A stretch of 64,000 nt of DNA from Thalassotalea crassostreae. Its GTDB lineage: Bacteria > Pseudomonadota > Gammaproteobacteria > Enterobacterales > Alteromonadaceae. The stretch is taken from the NCBI RefSeq assembly GCF_001831495.1, contig NZ_CP017689.1, positions 3,224,001 through 3,288,000 on the forward strand, given 5' to 3'. Below, piece by piece: positions 58,170 through 64,000 of the stretch. The first letter of the stretch is position 1; each line of letters opens with the position of its first letter. The notes below the pieces were generated by a model that saw only the letters and a list, made by a program, of their open reading frames with translations, had not been told where the DNA came from and made no database searches. The position numbers and the translations under genes were made by a program.

Positions 58170-60845
58170 ATGACAATAAAAATAAAATCATTCGTTGATG
58201 TTAGCCAAAAAACAACACTGTACTCACACCTGCTTTTCGCTATTGCTCTACTGATTTCACCTCTCTCCTTAGCTGAGGAACAACCTAAAGAGCAGGCACC
58301 GATTGAGCAAAAAGAACAAGTCAAAGAGAAGTTCAAAGAGCTAGCAAAGGAACAAGATGAAGCCAAAGAAAGTGCAGAAAAAGAGCTCGAGGCATCAAAA
58401 GAAGTAGGCGATGAACCAGCTATTGACGAAAATTCATCTACAAATGAAAACGAGCAAGTCCTTGTAGATAACGAAAGAGTAGATGCAAACACTGCCGACG
58501 CAGAGAGCGTAGATGAAACAGTAGAAAAAGTTGATGAAAAGCGCATCAAGGAAATAGTCGATCAATCAATTGACGAAAAATTGCTTGGTGAAGGGACACT
58601 ACAAAAATTCGAAAAAGAGTTTGTTGAATTACAAGATAAGGTCGCATCACTAAGCCGCACGGCAGAAGATTACGGTGAACTATACAGTCGTATGAACCCT
58701 GTCATTGAAGCTAAAACTGAGCATCTTTATCAATTAATATCTGCACGAGATATCGATCTTAGACTCCTAACTCAAATTGAAAATGATGAAACGCTACTTG
58801 AAATACTTTCTCTTACCCAAGAAATCAAAAATTTTTACTCCCTAAGACAACGAGTATTTACTGAAGCAACGCCAGAATTTAGAGACTTATACACCGGCAC
58901 TAAATTAACCGGCATTAATGAAGCAAAACTAGAAGCACGCTACGTACAATTACAATTCTTAATTATATTTAAAGGCACAATACAGCGAGTACTTGAAATA
59001 CCCGAAAGGTTGACCATTGCGCCGGTCGACATATTCTCCAACATCGTAATGATATTTGTTGCCATAGTAGTCATGAGAACGTGGCGGAAGTGGGCTAAAA
59101 CTGGATTACCAGAATGGCGACAAAAGATCATGGCAGTGCGTCCAAGAACAACCGCTAAAATGAAAATAGCACGAGCTATTTGGTACTTTGAAAATACTCG
59201 AAAACCTATAGAGTGGCTGATCTTTATTACGTTCATTCTTAAGAGCATTGATATCCTTCAGATTAATATTCTCACCGAAGTATTAAGCACAATTACTTTA
59301 TGGATCTGTGTTACGTACTTTGTTTATAACTTCCTCAGTAAAATGATTGAACGAGGAAAACAGAACTTATTAAAAGGCATTACTAAGAAACAATCTGCAT
59401 CCCTTAAAATTGCCATATGGTGGGCTGGTTGGTACAAACTCTGTTTTGAATTAACCGATATATTTATTGCAAATGGTACGATATTCGCTTGGCTTGAAAC
59501 GCTCTTTTTCATTATCTTACTGCCCGTTTATATATTTTTCGTTCAGCAATGGAAAGATGATTGCTTTACCTACATCCACAACGAGCGTGACATACCAGCG
59601 TTTGTCACTAAACATTTAGTTATAAAAACGGGTATTAGAGGCTTTATTAATGCCAATTTAGCTCTCGCATTTTTAATTTACTTCTTATTAACAAAGCAAT
59701 TTTTAAGCTTGGTTTCTAAAGTTGAATCTGGCCGCAGACTAACCGCTGAAATCTATCGTAAAAAGCTACTTAATGATAATAATGATTTACTAGAGCGCTC
59801 AAAAGCATTGGCTAGCTTGCCTGAAGAAGTTAACGACATATTTATTAACGGCAATGGTTCGTTTACCTCTTCTGTATTTAATGAACCTGTAGACAAAGTA
59901 TTGGCTATGGCTGCTTTAAAAGAGCGAAGTCATGTCGCTGTTGTTGGTGAACGAGGGATAGGAAAGTCGAGGTTTTTAAAACAAGTCTCTGCTCAGTATA
60001 AAAACTCTCTCACTATAGGTTGTACAGAAGATTTTGATGATATTATTAAGTCTGTTAAGGAGCAGTTGGGGATAGAAAGTGAAAACACTAAAACAAGTGA
60101 AATTGTCAAAGCTATCAAACAACAAGAAATTGATTTAATACTTCTTGATAACTGTCATCGATTATTAAGTCCGGAAACAAGCGGACAACGTGAAATACGC
60201 CGCTTATACGGATGGATAAATGAATTAAAAGGTATGGCTTTATGGGTTCTAACATTCGATGTTAGTTCTTGGAAATTGGTCAACGCTTTAGGAATCGCAG
60301 CCGGTTTCTTTTCTAAAGAAATCCAACTGAGAAAGTGGACCGAGGAACAAATTGTCGAGTTATTCGAAGAGCGATTTAAACAAGCAGAATTAACCATCGA
60401 TTTTAGTAAGTTAGTGATACCAAGGCAACTTGCCGATATGGAAGATGACACGGTAGAGGGTCGAAATAAAACAGGCATTTATAGAATCATTTGGGGATAC
60501 GCAGATGGTAACCCCGCGGTGGCTTGTAGAACATTGGCTGAATCCATTATTAAAGATGAAGACGGATTTGTCGCAAAATTGCCGGCTTCTCCGGATAACA
60601 AAATTATTGAATCTTTCGAGATTAATACTTTGTTAGTGTTAAGAGTAATCTGTCAGTTTGGTCGATGCAGTACTAACGACATAGTGAAAAATTTAAGATT
60701 ACATGGTCTAGTTGTAAATAGTTCTTTAGCGGCCTGTGTCGCGCAGGGGATCTTAGTTCAAGTGGGCGGACGTTATCAAATTAGTTGGTTATGGTTTAGA
60801 TCAGTTTCTAAATATCTTGCCCGTCAAAATCTATTAACTCGCTAA
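58170..60845 (+). CDS. Membrane-anchored P-loop ATPase with C-terminal winged-helix-like region
   Basis: An 891-residue protein I cannot assign to a named family. In order: signal peptide (to about residue 35, LSLA-EE), a strongly charged Glu/Lys/Gln stretch likely coiled or disordered (38-135), a helical region (136-280), about five membrane helices (roughly 285-303, 347-363, 368-388, 440-458, 491-508), then a cytoplasmic ATPase with Walker A VVGERGIGKSR (Lys599), Walker B IDLILLD (Asp660) and a C-terminal region (about 810-885) that looks like a winged helix, as in AAA+/STAND ATPases. ATG 58170 is used; an in-frame TTG five codons earlier is less likely. The MscS channel gene starts 11 bp downstream, implying a working pair. 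Confidence 0.8.
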   Translation: MTIKIKSFVDVSQKTTLYSHLLFAIALLISPLSLAEEQPKEQAPIEQKEQVKEKFKELAKEQDEAKESAEKELEASKEVGDEPAIDENSSTNENEQVLVDNERVDANTADAESVDETVEKVDEKRIKEIVDQSIDEKLLGEGTLQKFEKEFVELQDKVASLSRTAEDYGELYSRMNPVIEAKTEHLYQLISARDIDLRLLTQIENDETLLEILSLTQEIKNFYSLRQRVFTEATPEFRDLYTGTKLTGINEAKLEARYVQLQFLIIFKGTIQRVLEIPERLTIAPVDIFSNIVMIFVAIVVMRTWRKWAKTGLPEWRQKIMAVRPRTTAKMKIARAIWYFENTRKPIEWLIFITFILKSIDILQINILTEVLSTITLWICVTYFVYNFLSKMIERGKQNLLKGITKKQSASLKIAIWWAGWYKLCFELTDIFIANGTIFAWLETLFFIILLPVYIFFVQQWKDDCFTYIHNERDIPAFVTKHLVIKTGIRGFINANLALAFLIYFLLTKQFLSLVSKVESGRRLTAEIYRKKLLNDNNDLLERSKALASLPEEVNDIFINGNGSFTSSVFNEPVDKVLAMAALKERSHVAVVGERGIGKSRFLKQVSAQYKNSLTIGCTEDFDDIIKSVKEQLGIESENTKTSEIVKAIKQQEIDLILLDNCHRLLSPETSGQREIRRLYGWINELKGMALWVLTFDVSSWKLVNALGIAAGFFSKEIQLRKWTEEQIVELFEERFKQAELTIDFSKLVIPRQLADMEDDTVEGRNKTGIYRIIWGYADGNPAVACRTLAESIIKDEDGFVAKLPASPDNKIIESFEINTLLVLRVICQFGRCSTNDIVKNLRLHGLVVNSSLAACVAQGILVQVGGRYQISWLWFRSVSKYLARQNLLTR

Positions 60846-60856
60846 GGACTAGAACA

Positions 60857-61783
60857 ATGAAATTTATAAATAGTAATATTCTATTGAAAAGCTTTTTAGC
60901 GTTAATTTTGACCCTTGTTTCGGCGTCTAGTTATGCTCAGATCCCCGATTCAAAAGAGCTTCAAGTAATAACTACACTCGCACAAGTTGTAAAACCTGGC
61001 GGCTTATTTATGTCAGTGGTTTTATTCGTTATTGTTTGGGCGGTCTTGAAAGTAGTAAAAACAATTGTCGCAGATCTCAGTGAAGTTTTTGCTGAAAAAC
61101 GATTATTGTTACAAAAAGCCTTAGTGTTTTTCCAATTTATCGCGTACTTCTTCTCTATATCTACCGCGATAATGCTTAGCTTTGAGTTTAGTAAAGAACT
61201 ACTCGCAATACTTGGTGGTACTTTAGCTGTAGCTGTTGGTTTTGCAATGAAAGATCTCGCGGCATCGGTTGTTGCAGGTATTATCATTATGTTTGATAGA
61301 CCTTTCCAAGTCGGTGATAGAGTATTATTCGGTGGTGAATACGGTGATATTACGACTATAGGCTTACGTTCAGTAAAAATGACAACACTTGATGACAATG
61401 TCGTGACTATTCCTAATAACATATTTTTAAATACGTTAACTTCATGTGGTAACTATGGTGAATTGGATATGCAAGTTGCTATACAGTTTCATATAGGTAT
61501 AGATGAAGATTTGTCTGCAGCTCAAAACCTGATCAGGGAATGTGCCGCACTTAGTAAATTCGCCTATTTAAATAAGCCAATTAACGTACTTATTTCACAA
61601 GTTCTAACAAACAACTTTATTGCTTATAAACTTACTCTAAAAGTTTATGTACTTGATACTCGATATGAAAAAGCATTAGAAACTGATATCACATTGCGCG
61701 TTAACGAAGAGTTTAGAAAGGCAAATATTAAAGCTCCAACCATGCAAGTGACTAATACAGTACAGCGTCAAGCCGCACAGTGA
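60857..61783 (+). CDS. MscS-family mechanosensitive channel
   Basis: A small-conductance channel, 308 residues, of the MscS fold. It has a cleavable-looking signal peptide (to about residue 27), two membrane helices (about 50-70 and 88-108) and the pore helix at 115-148 with the Gly/Ala-rich GGTLAVAVGFAMKDLAASV, followed by FDRPFQVGDRV, the family signature. The cytoplasmic beta and alpha/beta domains follow. Normally opens under membrane tension to release solutes. Here it is the second gene of an operon with a membrane ATPase, which suggests an additional control. It ends at a strong terminator. Confidence 0.92.
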   Translation: MKFINSNILLKSFLALILTLVSASSYAQIPDSKELQVITTLAQVVKPGGLFMSVVLFVIVWAVLKVVKTIVADLSEVFAEKRLLLQKALVFFQFIAYFFSISTAIMLSFEFSKELLAILGGTLAVAVGFAMKDLAASVVAGIIIMFDRPFQVGDRVLFGGEYGDITTIGLRSVKMTTLDDNVVTIPNNIFLNTLTSCGNYGELDMQVAIQFHIGIDEDLSAAQNLIRECAALSKFAYLNKPINVLISQVLTNNFIAYKLTLKVYVLDTRYEKALETDITLRVNEEFRKANIKAPTMQVTNTVQRQAAQ

Positions 61784-61802
61784 TAATTAATACTATTTAA
61801 AC

Positions 61803-61825
61803 AAGGCGCCATTGGCGCCTTTTTC
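61803..61825 (+). terminator. Intrinsic terminator after the ATPase/MscS operon
   Basis: AAGGCGCC-ATT-GGCGCCTT followed by TTTT: a perfect 8-bp GC-rich stem. Confidence 0.9.
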
Positions 61826-61947
61826 TTAGCTTCTTATAATCTTGGGGGCAATAGAAACAATTAACTACGTCATACCGGAGGAGCTCAAGCGGCGTCCGGG
61901 ACCTCCTGCAGTATGCTGTGGTTATGATACAAAACCCAAAAAGTAAA

Positions 61948-62023
61948 AAAGCCCCTAGCGTTACTAGTACATGGATGTACGTAGGTAGAATAATGCAGGA
62001 GCAATTATCGAGCTAGGGGCTTT
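61948..62023 (-). terminator. Long-loop terminator-like hairpin, module 3 downstream of 5S
   Basis: AAAGCCCCTAGC (61948-61959) pairs with GCTAGGGGCTTT (62012-62023); the 52-base loop contains its own small hairpin (GTACATGGATGTAC). Read on the minus strand it ends in a T-run, as for the last terminator of the rRNA transcript. Confidence 0.65.
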
Positions 62024-62214
62024 CTTGAATTGGAAGCCTGGCGATGAAGTGCATGGATGCACAAATGCCGGCAAGTTCATGGATGAACGGTTTTGCCGGT
62101 GACCTACGTAGTAGGTCGAGCCATTAGACGCACAGTGTTTGAAAACGAAAAAAGCCCGCTCAAATGAGCGGGCTTTTCGAAATAGGAGCCTGGCGATAAG
62201 CCACATGGATGTGG
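61967..62214. repeat. Cluster of CATGGATG-core palindromes, left group
   Basis: Four perfect palindromes share the core CATGGATG while their flanks differ but stay complementary: GTACATGGATGTAC (61967-61980), GTGCATGGATGCAC (62049-62062), GTTCATGGATGAAC (62075-62088, nested in an outer CCGGCAA/TTGCCGG stem) and CCACATGGATGTGG (62201-62214). Covarying arms around a fixed core point to selection for hairpin structure or for one protein site. Confidence 0.8.
62105..62197 (-). repeat. Duplicate of the 5S 3' tail and terminator (module 2)
   Basis: These 93 bases match 63581-63673 with four mismatches by eye. They include a terminator hairpin (62150-62177, GCCCGCTCA stem) and the last 13 or so bases of the 5S gene (CCTGGCGAT on the plus strand) but no 5S body. 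A shorter 5S-tail echo lies at 62033-62046. Confidence 0.8.
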
Positions 62215-62226
62215 TGAATATCAAAA

Positions 62227-63547
62227 GGTACCGTCCCAATAAGTGTGTCTCTCTTAATTTAATTTCAGTTTCAAATCTAATTAATTAAATAGCTCACTTT
62301 TTTCAAATCTACCTATTGGATATCGATAAGTCGTATTGTTCATATCAATTGCTACTTTACTCAGTAGCGTAAGAACTGAGTCGACACTTGGCATAGAATT
62401 TCTTATTTTCAAGGTACGTTTAAACGACTTATTCAAACGTTCAATCCAGTTAGTAGTATAAATCATATTCCAGATCAGTGGCTCAAAGTCCAAGTAAGTA
62501 GCATAATATTGAAGATAATCTTGATCATTGAATATAGATAATGTTCGATATAGCTTTCCCCATTTTTCATAAAGCCATTTTGCTCGTATCATAAATTCTT
62601 CCCGATCATCACTACGTTCGTCTAGGTTAAACACATAACGCAAATCGTCCGCAAGCTCCGAACGATGGGCCTTTTTCACTTTCCTGAGAATGTTTCGTTT
62701 CAGATGCAACACGCATTTCTGTATGCGACAGTCAAAGTGGCGCTCAATCGCAGTATCAAGCCCTTTCAAGTTATCAATCACAACTAGGTCCGTTTGTTTC
62801 AACCCCCGAGATTTTAGGTCTAATACGATGTCATCCCAGTTTGAGGCTGATTCTGTGGGTGCATTGTAAATGCCAATCACTTCACGAGTCATGTCATGCT
62901 TTACCGCTAAAGCAACGTAATAAGCCTCGCTAGAAACGGTATCACGCTTTGTTTTTACGAATGTCGCATCAAGGTAAACAATTGGGTAGTATTCACTAAT
63001 TGCCTGTTCACGAAATGATTTCATTTCGTCATAAAGGTTTTTGGTTATACGGGATACAGCACTGCGTGTGAGCTTTTGACCATAAATCGATTCCGTGACC
63101 GATTCAATATCTCGAGTCGTTAGGCCCTTTGCATACAACTCAAAACAAAGCTCGTTCAAGGTATCGCTTTGCTCCTTCATCACATTCAATATCCAGGGCT
63201 TGAATTGATTGAGGCGATCACGAGGAACCTGAAGGGAAAGAGAGTCGCCAATGCCAAGTCCTGTAATAGAACGATAGCCATTGCCCTTATTTCCGTTAGC
63301 ACCTCTTAGATATTCTGTTCGCTCGGCCTTCATAAATGAATTAAGGGCTAATTCTAATACTTGGTTTAAACCACCAGGTTTTTCTACCAAAGCTTCAAGT
63401 GCAGCTTGAATTTGTTGTGGATTCAGCGTTAAATGACTCATGGTCTCTCTCCGTTTGTTGTTGATTGTTTTTTGGTCGAAACTATCAACTAAACTAAGAG
63501 AGACTTTTTTATTTGTCCAGTCGGACACACTTTAGTGGGACGGTATG
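62227..63547 (-). mobile_element. Complete IS256-family insertion sequence, 1321 bp
   Basis: The outer boundaries are set by an 8-bp direct repeat, TATCAAAA, at 62219-62226 and 63548-63555, a target duplication of the size made by IS256 elements. Imperfect terminal inverted repeats begin GGTACCGTCCCA on the left and, complemented, CATACCGTCCCA on the right, continuing with TAA..GTGTGTC on both sides (about 24 bp). It holds a single intact transposase gene. The perfect target duplication suggests a fairly recent insertion, into a palindrome just downstream of the 5S gene. Confidence 0.9.
62281..63441 (-). CDS. IS256-family (mutator-type) transposase
   Basis: A 386-residue DDE transposase that moves the element around it. 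The catalytic triad is in place: Asp158 (YLDATFVK), Asp223 (VVIDNLKG) and Glu334 (NWIERLNKSFKR), with the family C/H pattern in CVLHLKRNILRKV between them. I start at MSHLTLNPQQ (63441), behind GGAGAGAG; the frame runs 29 codons further toward the inverted repeat but has no good ribosome site there. No frameshift or stop, so it is probably active. Confidence 0.94.
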   Translation of the reverse strand: MSHLTLNPQQIQAALEALVEKPGGLNQVLELALNSFMKAERTEYLRGANGNKGNGYRSITGLGIGDSLSLQVPRDRLNQFKPWILNVMKEQSDTLNELCFELYAKGLTTRDIESVTESIYGQKLTRSAVSRITKNLYDEMKSFREQAISEYYPIVYLDATFVKTKRDTVSSEAYYVALAVKHDMTREVIGIYNAPTESASNWDDIVLDLKSRGLKQTDLVVIDNLKGLDTAIERHFDCRIQKCVLHLKRNILRKVKKAHRSELADDLRYVFNLDERSDDREEFMIRAKWLYEKWGKLYRTLSIFNDQDYLQYYATYLDFEPLIWNMIYTTNWIERLNKSFKRTLKIRNSMPSVDSVLTLLSKVAIDMNNTTYRYPIGRFEKSELFN

Positions 63548-63555
63548 TATCAAAA

Positions 63556-63568
63556 ATGCAGGATGCAT
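63556..63568. repeat. Degenerate member of the palindrome family at the IS target
   Basis: ATGCAGGATGCAT differs from the family core by loss of one T. Before the IS inserted it sat inside a longer inverted repeat running from TATCAAAAATGCA to TTTTTGATA (63548-63578), which the IS now abuts. Confidence 0.55.
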
Positions 63569-63625
63569 ATTTTTGATAACTACGCAGTAGGTCGAGCTAT
63601 TAGACGCACAGTAATTGAAAACGAA

Positions 63626-63653
63626 AAAAGCCCGCTCAAATGAGCGGGCTTTT
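63626..63653 (-). terminator. Terminator of the 5S rRNA gene (module 1)
   Basis: AAAAGCCCGCTCA and TGAGCGGGCTTTT form a perfect 13-bp stem with two unpaired bases, with a six-base T-run on the minus strand, 10 bp past the 5S end. Confidence 0.92.
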
Positions 63654-63662
63654 CGAAATAGG

Positions 63663-63780
63663 AGCCTGGCGATGACCTACTCTCACATGGGAACTCCCAC
63701 ACTACCATCGGCGCAATTGCGTTTCACTTCTGAGTTCGGCATGGGATCAGGTGGGGCCACAATGCTATGGTCGCCAGACA
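63663..63780 (-). rRNA. rrf: 5S ribosomal RNA
   Basis: Read on the minus strand it begins TGTCTGGCGACCATAGC and ends CATCGCCAGGC, with universally kept internal blocks CCCATGCCGAACTCAGAAG and GCGCCGATGGTAGT. About 118 bases, normal for bacteria. The ends pair with each other as stem I. The 23S gene must lie to the right, beyond the window; the terminator lies to the left. Confidence 0.96.
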
Positions 63781-63795
63781 AAAACTTGTATACGA

Positions 63796-63978
63796 CCTCC
63801 ACGGATGGAGGAAGTGTCTTAATTCGTATGGAACGAATAAGACCAATTTCGAAAGCTGAATGAGATCCTGAAACAAGTTCAGGAAGTCGATATTAAACGT
63901 TTTTCTCAAGTATTCTTTTTAATGCGTGAACTCTCTTTCAAAGAGTGTCAAACAACATACAACCTCCATGGATGGAGG
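63796..63978. repeat. CATGGATG-core palindromes, right group
   Basis: CCTCCACGGATGGAGG (63796-63811) and CCTCCATGGATGGAGG (63963-63978) belong to the same palindrome family as the left cluster; the first has a C in place of T in the core. Both are followed by AAGTG. Confidence 0.75.
63863..63890. repeat. Second copy of the AGATCCTGAA interspersed repeat
   Basis: Matches 52831-52858 with two mismatches over 28 bases and keeps the CCTGAA/TTCAGG hairpin. It lies inside the 23S-5S spacer. Confidence 0.7.
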
Positions 63979-64000
63979 AAGTGCTAGAAATTGTCTGGAA

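Larger units (their letters stand above)
63781..64000 (-). other. 23S-5S internal spacer with repeats
   Basis: Spacer of the rRNA operon, at least 220 bases with no sign of 23S sequence or a tRNA gene, unusually long for a 23S-5S gap. It contains two copies of a 22-bp repeat (ACCTCCAYGGATGGAGGAAG core, at 63795 and 63962), a GTCTTA.TTCGT hairpin at about 63816-63842, and the interspersed repeat at 63863-63890. Confidence 0.7.

Noticed and set aside
60961..61422. 153-codon antisense ORF within mscS
   Set aside because: Shadow of a well-conserved channel gene.
61964..62239. 91-codon minus-strand ORF over the repeat region downstream of 5S
   Set aside because: It consists of hairpins, terminators and the 5S-tail duplicate; composition follows the palindromes, and no ribosome site is seen.

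Overview
The window comes from an AT-rich marine gammaproteobacterium, most likely Alteromonadales of a Colwelliaceae type. This is inferred from gene content and protein style (dimeric all-alpha dUTPase, TolB/TPR proteins, a glucosylglycerate operon, short class 1 Fbp) and not from any 16S sequence. Nearly all of the sequence is tightly packed chromosomal genes with clear intrinsic terminators. The exception is the last 2.2 kb, which is repeat-rich sequence around a 5S rRNA gene with an inserted IS element.

Layout. 1-7208: 3' part of folE2, then gltB-gltD. 7523-11372: three-gene glucosylglycerate operon (HAD phosphatase, GT81 synthase, GH13_18 phosphorylase). 11632-15768: a VWA-domain lipoprotein with a histidine kinase and response regulator. 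15989-22799: housekeeping and accessory genes (DUF2164, YaiI, dUTPase, FdhD with a YdeP-like molybdopterin oxidoreductase, MtnN, rhodanese lipoprotein, UPF0126 membrane protein). 22886-28112: RraB-like protein, DUF4136 lipoprotein, TyrS, then divergent MepM-like endopeptidase and AnmK, and a 63-residue unknown.

28230-41070 is a tryptophan-catabolic island. It encodes every enzyme from tryptophan through kynurenine, 3-hydroxyanthranilate and 2-aminomuconate to pyruvate and acetyl-CoA. A LysR regulator sits inside it, and the main divergent promoter region carries a 16-bp perfect palindrome. The standout gene (36793-38838) fuses a 2-oxo-3-hexenedioate decarboxylase domain to a complete kynureninase, joining an early and a late step of the same pathway in one polypeptide.

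41237-57896: RluA-family pseudouridine synthase, Ssb, a TolB-propeller/amidohydrolase exoprotein, two tandem TolB-TPR membrane proteins, UbiX, Mpl, a secreted zinc metalloprotease, Fbp. 58170-61783: a membrane-anchored P-loop ATPase with a C-terminal winged-helix-like region, followed 11 bp later by an MscS channel. I do not recognise this pair as a described system.

61784-64000: the downstream end of an rRNA operon read on the minus strand. It holds one intact 5S gene, two extra copies of the 5S 3' tail, three terminator hairpins, and a family of palindromes with a CATGGATG core and varying but self-complementary flanks. An apparently intact 1321-bp IS256-family element with an 8-bp target duplication has landed in one of these palindromes.
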